Source: Streptomyces sp. NBC_00178
GTDB taxonomy: Bacteria > Actinomycetota > Actinomycetes > Streptomycetales > Streptomycetaceae
Length of the DNA: 64,000 nucleotides
Reading direction: 5' to 3'
Assembly: GCF_036206005.1 (NCBI RefSeq)
Contig: NZ_CP108143.1
Coordinates: 2,604,001 to 2,668,000 of the forward strand
Under the pieces are notes generated by a model. That model ran no database searches and had not been told where the DNA came from. It was given only the letters and a program-made list of their open reading frames with translations. The position numbers and the translations under genes were made by a program. Numbering within the stretch: the first letter of the stretch is position 1; the number at the start of each line of letters is the position of its first letter. Below are positions 1-8,506 of this stretch, in pieces.

Positions 1-320
1 CCGCGCCGCCAGGCGGCCCGGTCGGGGTGGACTCCCCGTACGTAGTGGGAGAGTTCGGCGTTCTCCAGTGCCCAGGCGAAACCCTCGCGGGTGATCTCGA
101 CGGCGAGCACGGTCTCCTGGCCCTCCTTGGTGCCCCAGCCACAGCGGTACATCATCCACAGGAAGCTCGGCTTGATCCAGGTCATGCGGTCGCGCTTCCA
201 GGCCGCCGGGAACCGTCCTTCGCGGGCCGCCGGAACACCGATGACGGGCGAGTAGGCCTGGTAGACGGTGAGCGTGTCGGCGGTGTGCAGGGCGCGGATC
301 TCCCGGTGCGGTGCGGTCAT
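1..320 (-). CDS. DUF4291 domain protein, 3' end missing
   Basis: The reading frame starts at an ATG at 320 and runs leftward off the window edge, so only about the first 106 residues are present. The translation carries the features of DUF4291: an early RALH...YQAYS segment, then a DRMTWIKPSFLWMMYRCGW block and a VLAVEITREGF block. The family is about 200 residues long and of unknown biochemical function, and nothing here suggests a specific role. It stands alone, transcribed away from the inositol operon and separated from it by a hairpin. Family assignment is by recognition of the conserved blocks. Confidence 0.85.
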   Translation of the reverse strand, partial: MTAPHREIRALHTADTLTVYQAYSPVIGVPAAREGRFPAAWKRDRMTWIKPSFLWMMYRCGWGTKEGQETVLAVEITREGFAWALENAELSHYVRGVHPDRAAWRR

Positions 321-414
321 CGCCCCAGGATGGTCCGGACGCCGTGCCCCGGGCCACGGGTTTTCGGCTGCGGCCGCACGGGCCCCCGGACCTTGCGGTC
401 TCCCCGTGCATGCA

Positions 415-456
415 GGCCGACGGCCCCCGTCCGTGAGGGGGCGGGGGCCGTCGGCC
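415..456. terminator. 15-bp hairpin terminator after iolA
   Basis: A perfect 15-bp inverted repeat (415-429 and 442-456, arms beginning GGCCGACGGCC) with a 12-nt loop lies immediately after the iolA stop. It is typical of GC-rich streptomycete terminators without a U-tract. Because it is symmetrical it could act on both strands. Confidence 0.75.
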
Positions 457-466
457 GGGGAGGCGG

Positions 467-1966
467 TCAGTGGTTGCGGGGGAAACCGAGGTCCACGCCG
501 GCTGGGGCGTCGGCCGGGTCGGGCCAGCGGGTGGTGACCACCTTGCCGCGCGTGTAGAAGTGCACGCCGTCGTTGCCGTAGATGTGGTGGTCGCCGAAGA
601 GGGAGTCCTTCCAGCCACCGAAGGAGTGGTAGCCGACGGGCACCGGGATCGGCACGTTGACGCCGACCATGCCCGCCTCGATCTCAAGCTGGAAGCGGCG
701 GGCCGCACCGCCGTCGCGGGTGAAGATCGCCGTGCCGTTGCCGAACGGCGAGGCGTTCATCAGGGCGACGCCGTCCTCGTAGGTGTCGACGCGCAGGACG
801 CACAGGACGGGGCCGAAGATCTCGTCGCGGTAGGCGTCGGAGTCGGTGGAGACGTTGTCCAGGAGGGACAGGCCGATCCAGTGGCCGTCCTCGAAGCCCT
901 CGACGGTGTGCCCGGTGCCGTCCAGCACGACGTCGGCGCCCTGCGCGGCCGCCCCGGTGACGTAGGAGGCGACCTTGTCCCGGTGGGCGGCGGTGATCAG
1001 CGGTCCCATCTCGGAGGCGGGGTCCGTGCCGGGACCGATGGTGATCTTCTCGGCGCGCTCGCGGATCCTGGTCACCAGCTCGTCGGCGATCGAACGCACG
1101 GCGACGACCGCCGAGATGGCCATGCAGCGCTCACCCGCGGAGCCGTACGCGGCCGACACGGCGGCGTCGGCCGCCGCGTCGAGGTCGGCGTCGGGGAGGA
1201 CCAGCATGTGGTTCTTGGCGCCGCCGAGCGCCTGGACCCGCTTGCCGTTGGCGGAGGCCGTGGCATGGATGTACCGGGCGATGGGGGTGGAGCCGACGAA
1301 GGACACGGCGGCCACGTCCGGGTGGTTGAGGAGCCCGTCCACGGCGACCTTGTCCCCGTGCACGACGTTGAGCACGCCGTCGGGCAGGCCCGCCTCGGCG
1401 GCCAGCTCGGCCAGCAGGTTGGCGGCCGACGGGTCCTTCTCGCTGGGCTTCAGGACGAAGGTGTTGCCGCAGGCGATGGCCAGCGGGAACATCCACATCG
1501 GCACCATGGCCGGGAAGTTGAACGGGGTGATGCCCGCGACGACGCCGAGCGGCTGGCGGATCGAGGAGACGTCGACCTTGCTGGACACCTGGGTGGACAG
1601 CTCGCCCTTGAGCTGCGTGGTGATGCCGCAGGCCAGCTCGACGATCTCCAGACCGCGGGCCACCTCCCCGAGGGCGTCCGAGTGCACCTTGCCGTGCTCG
1701 GCGGTGATCAGCGCGGCGATGTCGTCGCGGCGTGCGTCGAGCAGGGCGCGGTAGCGGAAGAGGACGGCGGTGCGCGCGGAGAGCGAGGAGGTGCCCCAGC
1801 TCTCGTACGCGGTCCTCGCGGCGGCGACCGCGGCGTCGACCTCCTCGGTGGAGGCGAGCGCGACCCGGGTGGTGACGGCTCCGGTCGCGGGATCGGTGAC
1901 CGGACCGTGGTTGCCCGACGTGCCCTCGACGGTCCTGCCACCGATCCAGTGGTTGACGGTCTTCAT
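467..1966 (-). CDS. iolA: Methylmalonate-semialdehyde dehydrogenase (acylating)
   Basis: 499 residues, the usual length for MmsA/IolA. It oxidises malonate/methylmalonate semialdehyde to acetyl- or propionyl-CoA with NAD and CoA, the last step of myo-inositol breakdown and also part of valine catabolism. The aldehyde dehydrogenase fold is evident from GITPFNFPAMVPMWMFPLA near residue 155, the catalytic cysteine in SAGERCMA near residue 281, and EIFGPVLCVLR near 385. The ATG at 1966 is preceded by GGAG at good spacing. The longer upstream frame belongs to a shadow of iolD. It is the last gene of the iol operon, 14 bp after iolD, and is followed by a hairpin terminator. Confidence 0.95.
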   Translation of the reverse strand: MKTVNHWIGGRTVEGTSGNHGPVTDPATGAVTTRVALASTEEVDAAVAAARTAYESWGTSSLSARTAVLFRYRALLDARRDDIAALITAEHGKVHSDALGEVARGLEIVELACGITTQLKGELSTQVSSKVDVSSIRQPLGVVAGITPFNFPAMVPMWMFPLAIACGNTFVLKPSEKDPSAANLLAELAAEAGLPDGVLNVVHGDKVAVDGLLNHPDVAAVSFVGSTPIARYIHATASANGKRVQALGGAKNHMLVLPDADLDAAADAAVSAAYGSAGERCMAISAVVAVRSIADELVTRIRERAEKITIGPGTDPASEMGPLITAAHRDKVASYVTGAAAQGADVVLDGTGHTVEGFEDGHWIGLSLLDNVSTDSDAYRDEIFGPVLCVLRVDTYEDGVALMNASPFGNGTAIFTRDGGAARRFQLEIEAGMVGVNVPIPVPVGYHSFGGWKDSLFGDHHIYGNDGVHFYTRGKVVTTRWPDPADAPAGVDLGFPRNH

Positions 1967-1980
1967 GACAGGGGTCTCCT

Positions 1981-3918
1981 TCACAGGTGGCGGCGTCGGG
2001 CTGCGATCTGCCGGTCGTACTCTTTCCTGGCCTCGACCGCCGACGGGCGGGTCGCGGTTTCGGCTACGGGAACATCCCACCACGCCTGTGCCGGAGGAGG
2101 CCCCGACACTGTGTCTGCCGTTTCGGTCTCGACGTAGACACAAGTGGGGCGGTCCGCGCCGCGCGCCTCGGCGAGGGCCCGGCGCAGTTCGCCGACCGTC
2201 CCCGCCTTCAGCACGTGCATGCCGAGTGACGCCGCGTTGGCCGCGAGGTCCACGGGCAGCGGGGCGCCGGTGAACGCGCCGCCGTCGGCGCGGTGGCGGT
2301 AGGCGGTGCCGAAGCGTTCGGCGCCGACGGACTCGGAGAGGCCGCCGATGGAGGCGTACCCGTGGTTCTGCAGGATGACGAGCTTGACGGGGAGCCCTTC
2401 CTGCACGGCGGTGACGATCTCGGTGGGGTTCATCAGGTACGTGCCGTCGCCGACGAGGGCCCAGACGGGGCGGCCGGGGGCGGCCAGTTGCACCCCGAGG
2501 GCCGCCGGGATCTCGTAGCCCATGCAGGAGTAGCCGTATTCGAGGTGGTACTGGTGCGGGGAACGGGTCCGCCACAGCTTGTGGAGGTCCCCGGGGAGCG
2601 AGCCGGCGGCGTTGACCAGGATGTCGTCCTCGGTGACGAGTCCGTCGAGCAGTCCGAGGACCTGGGCCTGGGTGGGCCGGGCGTCCTGGTCGTCGGCGGC
2701 GTACGCGGCGTCCACGCGCCGCTCCCAGCGTTCCTTGGCGTCGGTGTAACCGGTCTCGTACGCGGGGTCGACGTGGTAGCCCCGCGCTCCGAGGGCTTCG
2801 CCGAGCGCTTCGAGGGAGGTCCGGGCGTCCGCGACGAGGGGCAGGGCGGAGAGCTTGTGGGCGTCGAAGCCGGTGATGTTGAGGTTGAGGAAGCGGACGG
2901 CCGGGTCGGCGAACAGGGTGCCGGAGGCCGTGGTGAAGTCCGTGTAGCGGGTGCCGACGCCGATGACCAGGTCGGCTTCCCGGGCGAGCGCGTCCGCCGT
3001 GGCGGTGCCGGTGTGACCGATGCCGCCCACGTCGGCGGGATGGTCGTGGCGCAGGGACCCCTTGCCGGCCTGGGTGGAGGCGACGGGGATGCGGGTGGAG
3101 GCGGCGAACGCGGCGAGCGTCTCCTCGGCGGCGCTGTGGTGGACCCCGCCGCCCGCGACGATCAGGGGACGGCGTGCGGCGCGCACCGCCCTGACCGCCT
3201 GTTCGAGCTCGTACGGATCGGGGGCCGGCCTGCGGACGTGCCAGACGCGGGGGGCGAAGAACTCGGCGGGCCAGTCGTACGCCTCTGCCTGCACGTCCTG
3301 CGGCAGCGCGAGGGTGACCGCTCCGGTGGCCGCCGGGTCGGTGAGCGTGCGCATGGCCTGGAGGGCGGCGGGGATCAGCGCCTCCGGACGGGTGATCCGG
3401 TCGAAGTAGCGGGAGACGGGGCGCAGGCAGTCGTTGACCGACACGTCACCGCTGTGCGGCACTTCGAGCTGCTGGAGCACGGGGTCGGCGGGCCGGGCCG
3501 CGAAGGTGTCCCCGGGCAGGAGCAGCACGGGCAGGTGGTTGACGGTCGCCAGGGCGGCCCCGGTGACGAGGTTCGTGGCGCCGGGCCCGATGGAGGTGGT
3601 GACGGCATGAGCGGACAGCCGGCCGGACTGGCGGGCGTATCCGACGGCCGCGTGCACCATGGCCTGTTCGCTGCGGCCCTGGAGGTAGGGCATCGCGGGT
3701 CCGCACTCGACGAGAGCCTGTCCGACGCCCGCGACGTTGCCGTGACCGAAGATGCCCCAGGTGGCGCCGATCAGGCGGTGCCGGCGGCCGTCGCGCTCGC
3801 TGAACTGCTGGGCGAGGAAGGCGATCAGGGCCTGGGCGGTGGTGAGCCTGCGGGTGGACGCGGAGGTGCGGCCGCGGGTGGACGCGGCGGCGTCGGACGT
3901 ACGGCGCGGGGTGGTCAC
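1981..3918 (-). CDS. iolD: 3D-(3,5/4)-trihydroxycyclohexane-1,2-dione hydrolase IolD
   Basis: 645 residues. A ThDP-dependent enzyme that opens the ring of trihydroxycyclohexanedione to give 5-deoxyglucuronate in myo-inositol catabolism. The N-terminal pyrimidine-binding half contains the GHGNVAGVGQAL segment and the ThDP glutamate region near TSIGPGATNLVTGAA. The C-terminal half has the ThDP/Mg motif GDGTYLMNPTEI near residue 490, followed by the N of ILQNHGYASIGGLS. The GTG start at 3918 overlaps the iolB stop as GTGA, which fixes the start and implies translational coupling. Cytoplasmic. Confidence 0.95.
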   Translation of the reverse strand: MTTPRRTSDAAASTRGRTSASTRRLTTAQALIAFLAQQFSERDGRRHRLIGATWGIFGHGNVAGVGQALVECGPAMPYLQGRSEQAMVHAAVGYARQSGRLSAHAVTTSIGPGATNLVTGAALATVNHLPVLLLPGDTFAARPADPVLQQLEVPHSGDVSVNDCLRPVSRYFDRITRPEALIPAALQAMRTLTDPAATGAVTLALPQDVQAEAYDWPAEFFAPRVWHVRRPAPDPYELEQAVRAVRAARRPLIVAGGGVHHSAAEETLAAFAASTRIPVASTQAGKGSLRHDHPADVGGIGHTGTATADALAREADLVIGVGTRYTDFTTASGTLFADPAVRFLNLNITGFDAHKLSALPLVADARTSLEALGEALGARGYHVDPAYETGYTDAKERWERRVDAAYAADDQDARPTQAQVLGLLDGLVTEDDILVNAAGSLPGDLHKLWRTRSPHQYHLEYGYSCMGYEIPAALGVQLAAPGRPVWALVGDGTYLMNPTEIVTAVQEGLPVKLVILQNHGYASIGGLSESVGAERFGTAYRHRADGGAFTGAPLPVDLAANAASLGMHVLKAGTVGELRRALAEARGADRPTCVYVETETADTVSGPPPAQAWWDVPVAETATRPSAVEARKEYDRQIAARRRHL

Positions 3919-4799
3919 CGGGCGGCCTCCTGTCCGTGCAACGGCAGTCGGGGGTCGACGGGCTGCCCGGGCCAGGTGTCCCGGACCCAGCGGTGGCCGG
4001 GGTGGTCGCGGATGAGCCACTCGCGCTGCTCCCCCGGGCCGGCCATCACGTTGAGGTAGTACAGGGTGCGGCCGGGCGGGGCGATGGACGGGCCGTGCCA
4101 CCCGTCCGGGATGAGGACGGCGTCGCCCGTGGAGACCTCGGCGAGCACGTCGGTGCCGCCCGCCCGGGACGGCGAGACCCGGTGGTAGCCGAGGCCGTCG
4201 CCCTCGACCTCGAAGTAGTAGATCTCCTCGAGTTCCGCCTCCGTACCGGGCAGGTACTCGTCGTGCTTGTGCGGCGGGTAGGAGGACCAGTTGCCGCCGG
4301 GGGTCAGTACCTCCACGGCGATGAGGCGGTCGCAGTCGAAGGTGTCGGCGGCGGCGAAGTTGTTGACCTGGCGGGAGCAGACGCCGGCACCGCGCAGTTC
4401 GACCGGTACCTCCGGCGCGGGACCGTAGCGAGCGGGGAGTCGTCGCTCGCACTTCGCTCCTGCCAGGGCGAAGCGGCCTCCTGCGCCGGAGGCGATCTGG
4501 ACGCGTGCGTCGCGGGGGACGTAGGCGAAGTCGCTCACTGCGCTGAACACGTCTTTCCTGCCCAGCAGTTCAAAGATCTCATCTGCCGCCTGCACCGTAC
4601 AGCCACCGGACAACGGCAGAACGATCCATTCGCTCTCCCCGGTTACCAGGGTATGAACACCACCCGGCTCGAGTTCCAGCACACGCAGACTCGACCGGTC
4701 CCACCCGGCCCGCTCCGGGTCGATGTCGAGGGCGTACGGACCACGCGCGGCGTGGCCTGCCCTGAGGTGGTGCCTCTGCTGCTCGTCGGGCGTCGTCAT
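3915..4799 (-). CDS. iolB: 5-deoxy-glucuronate isomerase
   Basis: 294 residues from the ATG at 4799, which has AGGGA seven bases upstream. A GTG seven codons earlier (4820) lacks a ribosome-binding site. The product is a cupin enzyme converting 5-deoxyglucuronate to 5-keto-deoxygluconate. It shows the two cupin halves, with PPHKHDEY and the metal-ligand region around EEIYYFEVEG and DGWHGPSIAPPG. It lies 31 bp after the Cgl0159-type gene and overlaps iolD by 4 bases. Confidence 0.93.
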   Translation of the reverse strand: MTTPDEQQRHHLRAGHAARGPYALDIDPERAGWDRSSLRVLELEPGGVHTLVTGESEWIVLPLSGGCTVQAADEIFELLGRKDVFSAVSDFAYVPRDARVQIASGAGGRFALAGAKCERRLPARYGPAPEVPVELRGAGVCSRQVNNFAAADTFDCDRLIAVEVLTPGGNWSSYPPHKHDEYLPGTEAELEEIYYFEVEGDGLGYHRVSPSRAGGTDVLAEVSTGDAVLIPDGWHGPSIAPPGRTLYYLNVMAGPGEQREWLIRDHPGHRWVRDTWPGQPVDPRLPLHGQEAAR

Positions 4800-4830
4800 G
4801 ACTCCATCCCTACCCGTCACCGGGCCGCGT

Positions 4831-5799
4831 TCACAGAAGTCCGACGGCCGTGTCGACCGCGCCCGCCACGTCGCCGTCGGCGGGATAGAGCAGCGAGCGC
4901 CCGACGACCAGCCCCTGGACGGTCGGCAGCCGCAGTGCGCGCCGCCATCGCTCGTAGGCGGCGTCCGGATCCTCCGCGACCTCGCCGCCGAGCAGGACGG
5001 CGGGCAGGGTCGAGGCGCGCATCACCCGCTCCATGGCGTCGGGGTCCTCGGTGACGGGGACCTTGAGCCAGGTGTACGCGGATGTGCCGCCGAGCCCCGA
5101 GGCGATGGCGATCGACGTCGCGACGGCCGCGGCACCCAGGTCGGTGCGGATACCGCCGGGGGTACGGCGGCAGAGGAACGGCTCGACGAAGACGGGCAGC
5201 CGGTGGGCGGCCATGGCGTTCACCGTGCGGGCGGCGGTGTCCAGGGTTTCCAGGGAGCCGGGGTCGTCGAGGTCGATACGCAGGAGCAGCTTGCCCGCGT
5301 CGAATCCCCGCCGGGAGATGTCGACGGGGCGGTGGCCGGTGAAACGGTCGTCGAGCTCGAAGGCGGCACCGGCCAGCCCGCCGCGGTTCATGGAGCCGAT
5401 GACGACCCGGTCCTCCAAGGCTCCCAGGAGCAGCAGGTCCTCCAGGACGTCGGCGCCCGCCAGCACCCCGTCGACCCCCGGGCGCGAGAGTGCGAGGCAG
5501 AGGCGTTCGAGCAGGTCGAAGCGGTCGGCCATGGCGAGTTCGTCGTCGCCCACGGCGAGGGCGCCGCGTGCGGGGTGGTCCGCGGCGATGATCATCAGAC
5601 GTCCGGCGGGCCCAAGGAGCGGGCGCCTGCGACGGGCGTCGGCGGCTTCCGTGACGGCTTCGGGGTGGCGTGCGCGCAGCCGGACGAGATCGGCGGGGCC
5701 GGAGGCGGCGGGCGACGACGCGCGCGGCGGTGAGGCGGCGGGCGCGGGCGGCGGTGGCGTCGGCGGGTTCGCAGGTGTGGACGGGGGCGGCGGGGTCAC
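4831..5799 (-). CDS. Cgl0159-type (beta/alpha)8 aldolase-like protein
   Basis: 322 residues starting at a GTG that overlaps the iolC stop by 4 bases. After a Pro/Ala-rich N-terminus of about 35 residues there is a class I aldolase-like TIM barrel (AADHPARGAL, DGVLAGADVLEDLL, GSMNRGGLAGA, TWLKVPV, VLLGGEVAEDPDAAYERW). Proteins of this type sit in actinobacterial inositol clusters, as Cgl0159 does in Corynebacterium. The likely role is aldol cleavage of 2-deoxy-5-keto-gluconate 6-phosphate, the step carried out by IolJ elsewhere. No iolJ is visible in this operon, which supports that inference. The exact reaction is inferred from context. Confidence 0.8.
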   Translation of the reverse strand: MTPPPPSTPANPPTPPPPAPAASPPRASSPAASGPADLVRLRARHPEAVTEAADARRRRPLLGPAGRLMIIAADHPARGALAVGDDELAMADRFDLLERLCLALSRPGVDGVLAGADVLEDLLLLGALEDRVVIGSMNRGGLAGAAFELDDRFTGHRPVDISRRGFDAGKLLLRIDLDDPGSLETLDTAARTVNAMAAHRLPVFVEPFLCRRTPGGIRTDLGAAAVATSIAIASGLGGTSAYTWLKVPVTEDPDAMERVMRASTLPAVLLGGEVAEDPDAAYERWRRALRLPTVQGLVVGRSLLYPADGDVAGAVDTAVGLL

Positions 5800-6917
5800 G
5801 GTGTGTCTCCTGGGGGGCCTGCGACTTCTGAGGTCCGGGAGCCCGCGCAGGTCGGCAGGGGCGCGGCCGCTCCGGCCGGTCCCGTACGTGTCGCGTCCGC
5901 CGCGCCCACGACACCGGCGGACAGTGCCTCCTCGACCTCGGAGGGGAACGGCATCGCCGACGAACAGGCGAGCCGTGAGGCGACGATGGCCCCGGCGGCG
6001 TTGGCGTAGCGCATCACGCGTGCCGTGTCCCAGCCGGAGAGCAGCCCGTGGCAGAGCGCGCCGCCGAACGCGTCCCCCGCCCCCAGCCCGTTCACGACGT
6101 CGACCGGGAGGGGCGGGATCTCGGCGGCGGTGCCGTCGCGGTGGACGGCGAGGACGCCGTGCGGCCCCTGTTTGACGACGGCCAGTTCCGGACCGGCGGC
6201 GAGCAGGGCGCGGGCAGCCGCGTGCGGTTCGCGTTCACCGGTGGCGATCTCGCACTCGTCGATGTTCCCGACGGCGACCGTGGCGTGGGCGAGTGCCTCC
6301 CGGTAGCGGGCGGGTGCGGCGGAGCCGTGGTCCTCCGGATGCCAGAACATGGGGCGCCAGTCGAGGTCGAAGACCGTGGTGCGGGCGCGGCCCGGCGGGT
6401 CGTCCGACGCTGCCGCCGCGCTGCGGGCCCGCAGAGCGGTGAGGGTCGCGGTCCGGCTGGGCTCGGCGCAGAGACCCGTACCGGTCATCCAGAACACGCG
6501 GGCGTCCCGCACGGCGTCCAGGTCGAGTTCGTCGCCGTCGATCTCCAGGTCGGGCGCCTTGGGCTGCCGGTAGAAGTAGAGCGGGAAGCGGTCCGGTGGG
6601 AAGATCTCGCAGAAGGTGACCGGGGTGGGGTACTCCGCCACCGCGCTCACCCACCGGTCGTCCACCCCGAACTCCCGCAGCGCCCGGTGCAGATAGTCGC
6701 CGAAGGCGTCCCGGCCGGTCCTCGTGATCACGGCCGTCCGGCGTCCCAGCCGGGCCGCGGCCACCGCCACGTTGGCCGGCGAGCCGCCGAGGAACTTCCC
6801 GAAGGTCTCGACGTCGGCCAGCGGTACACCGGTCTGCAGCGGGTAGATGTCCACCCCGATCCGCCCCATGGTGATCACGTCGTACGGCTCCGCGATCGCG
6901 TCGTACGGCTCAGGCAT
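5796..6917 (-). CDS. iolC: 5-dehydro-2-deoxygluconokinase
   Basis: PfkB-family sugar kinase of 373 residues that phosphorylates 5-keto-2-deoxygluconate. Visible motifs are the N-terminal GRIGVDIYP and FGKFLGGSPANVAVAAARLG substrate region, and the C-terminal NGLGAGDAFGGAL with the catalytic aspartate. Three in-frame starts exist (6977, 6923, 6917). The ATG at 6917 is chosen because AAGGG lies six bases upstream, whereas the 6923 ATG directly abuts it. It is the first gene of the operon, with a sigma-70-like promoter at 7014-7041. Confidence 0.93.
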   Translation of the reverse strand: MPEPYDAIAEPYDVITMGRIGVDIYPLQTGVPLADVETFGKFLGGSPANVAVAAARLGRRTAVITRTGRDAFGDYLHRALREFGVDDRWVSAVAEYPTPVTFCEIFPPDRFPLYFYRQPKAPDLEIDGDELDLDAVRDARVFWMTGTGLCAEPSRTATLTALRARSAAAASDDPPGRARTTVFDLDWRPMFWHPEDHGSAAPARYREALAHATVAVGNIDECEIATGEREPHAAARALLAAGPELAVVKQGPHGVLAVHRDGTAAEIPPLPVDVVNGLGAGDAFGGALCHGLLSGWDTARVMRYANAAGAIVASRLACSSAMPFPSEVEEALSAGVVGAADATRTGPAGAAAPLPTCAGSRTSEVAGPPGDTP

Positions 6918-7013
6918 GCGCATCCCTTCGACCCGGTGCTCCGGCCCGGCACCCGCCCGGGGAGGCCTGGTACACATCCTGGGAACCGGCTCCGCGGGGT
7001 GGCCGACTCCCAG

Positions 7014-7041
7014 GTCTAACCGTGGTCCGACGCCCTGTCAA
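7014..7041 (-). promoter_or_regulatory. Promoter of the iol operon
   Basis: On the minus strand TTGACA (7036-7041) and TTAGAC (7014-7019) are separated by 16 bp, a good match to the major vegetative promoter. It is about 97 bp upstream of the iolC start. Confidence 0.6.
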
Positions 7042-7046
7042 CTCTT

Positions 7047-7056
7047 TGTCCGGACA
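7047..7056. promoter_or_regulatory. Candidate operator TGTCCGGACA
   Basis: A perfect 10-bp palindrome directly upstream of the iolC -35 element, in the region shared with the divergent TIM-barrel gene. It resembles GntR-type operators. No regulator gene of the operon is in the window. Confidence 0.4.
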
Positions 7057-7105
7057 TAAGGACGAAGCCTTGACACTCCCTCCGGAGGGCTGGAGGGTGG
7101 GCGAT

Positions 7106-8032
7106 ATGACCTCCTCCGTACCCTCTCCGGCCCGCATCCGCATCGGCTCGGCACCCGATTCGTGGGGGGTGTGGTTTCCCGATGATCCGCTGCAGGTGCC
7201 TTGGGAGCGGTTCCTCGACGAGGTCTCCGAGGCGGGGTACGAGTGGATCGAACTCGGCCCGTACGGCTACCTCCCGACCGATCCCGTCCGGCTCGCGGAC
7301 GAGACCGCCGGGCGCGGCCTCTCCGTCTCCGCGGGCACGGTCTTCACCGGATTGCACCACGGCCCCGCCGTCTGGGAGCGGACCTGGGAGCATGTCGCGG
7401 GCATCGCCGCCCTGACCCGGGCGATGGGGGCGGGGCATCTGGTGGTCATCCCCTCCTTCTGGCGCGACGACAAGACGGGTCAGGTGCTGGAGGACCGCAC
7501 GCTCACCGCGGAGCAGTGGCGCGACCTCACCGCCCAGACCGAACGCCTGGCCCGCGAGGTGCGGGACCGCTACGGACTGCGGATCCAGGTGCACCCGCAC
7601 GCCGACACGCATGTCGACACCGAGGAGAACGTCAGCCGCTTCCTCGACGCGACCGATCCCGACCTGGTCTCCCTCTGCCTGGACACCGGTCACTTCGCCT
7701 ATTGCGGCGGCGACAGCGTGAAGCTCATCGAGACGTACGGCGAGCGGATCGGGTATCTGCACCTCAAGCAGGTCGATCCGGTGGTACTCGCCGACGTCGT
7801 GGCGAACGAGGTTCCCTTCGGTCCCGCCGTCGCCCGCGGGGTGATGTGCGAACCCCCGGGCGGGGTACCCCCGCTGGAGCCGGTACTGGACGCGGCGCGC
7901 GCCCTGGGCACCGACCTGTTCGCCATCGTCGAGCAGGACATGTATCCCTGCCCGCCCGACAAGCCGCTGCCCATCGCCCGCCGGACGCGCGAGTTCCTCA
8001 GGAGCTGCGGACCCTCACGGCCCTCTTCCTGA
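7106..8032 (+). CDS. Sugar phosphate isomerase/epimerase (IolE-like TIM barrel)
   Basis: 308 residues from the ATG at 7106, which is preceded by GGAGG. An upstream in-frame start at 7022 has no ribosome-binding site. The product is an AP-endonuclease-2/xylose-isomerase-like TIM barrel, with SAPDSWGVWFP at the N-terminus, a metal-ligand region QVHPHADTHVDTEE, LCLDTGHFAYCGGD, and C-terminal IVEQDMYPCPPDKP. These features are close to inosose dehydratases and related enzymes. Divergent from the iol operon and sharing its promoter region, it probably supplies an isomerase or dehydratase step in inositol use. The exact substrate is not determinable. Confidence 0.82.
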   Translation: MTSSVPSPARIRIGSAPDSWGVWFPDDPLQVPWERFLDEVSEAGYEWIELGPYGYLPTDPVRLADETAGRGLSVSAGTVFTGLHHGPAVWERTWEHVAGIAALTRAMGAGHLVVIPSFWRDDKTGQVLEDRTLTAEQWRDLTAQTERLAREVRDRYGLRIQVHPHADTHVDTEENVSRFLDATDPDLVSLCLDTGHFAYCGGDSVKLIETYGERIGYLHLKQVDPVVLADVVANEVPFGPAVARGVMCEPPGGVPPLEPVLDAARALGTDLFAIVEQDMYPCPPDKPLPIARRTREFLRSCGPSRPSS

Positions 8033-8074
8033 AACATCCCGCCCCTGCCCGGGCCCTGCCTGCTGCTCGTGCCC

Positions 8075-8264
8075 GCGCCCGGCCTTGAACCCTGCTGCCC
8101 TCGGCCTCCCCCGCGCCCGGCCTCGAACCCTTCTGCCCTCGGCCTCCCCCGCGCCCGGCCTTGAACCCTGCTGCCCTCGGCCTCCCCCGCGCCCGGCCTC
8201 GAACCCTTCTGCCTTTGGCCTCCCCCGCGCCCGGCCTTGAACCCTGCTGCCCTCGGCCTCCCCC
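8075..8264. repeat. Five tandem copies of a 38-bp unit, alternating A-B-A-B-A
   Basis: Units begin GCGCCCGGCCT at 8075, 8113, 8151, 8189 and 8227. Copies 1, 3 and 5 read TTGAACCCTGCTGCC after GCGCCCGGCC. Copies 2 and 4 read TCGAACCCTTCTGCC there, so there is a 76-bp higher-order period. Copy 4 also has CTTT for CCTC. The unit length is not a multiple of three. Confidence 0.95.
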
Positions 8265-8281
8265 GTTCACCCTTCGCCCAT

Positions 8282-8307
8282 GGGCCGGCCGCTGCCCGCG
8301 CCGGCCC
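8282..8307. terminator. Hairpin after the TIM-barrel gene and repeats
   Basis: GGGCCGGC (8282-8289) pairs with GCCGGCCC (8300-8307) across a 10-nt loop. No U-tract. Possible terminator for the gene ending at 8032. Confidence 0.4.
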
Positions 8308-8506
8308 CCGGGCCGGGTCGCCGCCCCGCGCCCCTGAGCCCCCTGCGCCGCGCCCCCGACCCACTCTGGCCCCAGCAGTCACTTCTCTGTCACGTATGTC
8401 CGCGTTCCGCTGATCCTCCGTCACGGACCGGCGACACCCCCTGCCCGACGGTCGGCCCTCTCGTTCACGGAGCAGAGGCGCACCGAGGTACAGAGAGGTG
8501 TCATTC

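Larger units (their letters stand above)
8033..8506. other. Intergenic region with tandem repeats
   Basis: 474 bp without a convincing gene. It holds the 38-bp repeat array (8075-8264), a GC-rich hairpin (8282-8307) and then the leader of the small HTH gene. The open frames across the repeats are low-complexity Arg/Gly translations that the 38-bp period shifts between frames, so they are unlikely to be proteins. Confidence 0.7.

Noticed and set aside
8075..8264. CRISPR array or tRNA fragments, from GGTTCRA-containing repeats
   Set aside because: Repeats are contiguous with no spacers, and no acceptor, anticodon or D-arm sequences surround the T-arm-like motif.
7998..8270. A 90-residue Gly/Arg-rich open frame on the minus strand across the 38-bp repeats
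   Set aside because: The repeat unit is not a multiple of three, so each copy is read in a different frame. Composition is low-complexity and there is no ribosome-binding site.
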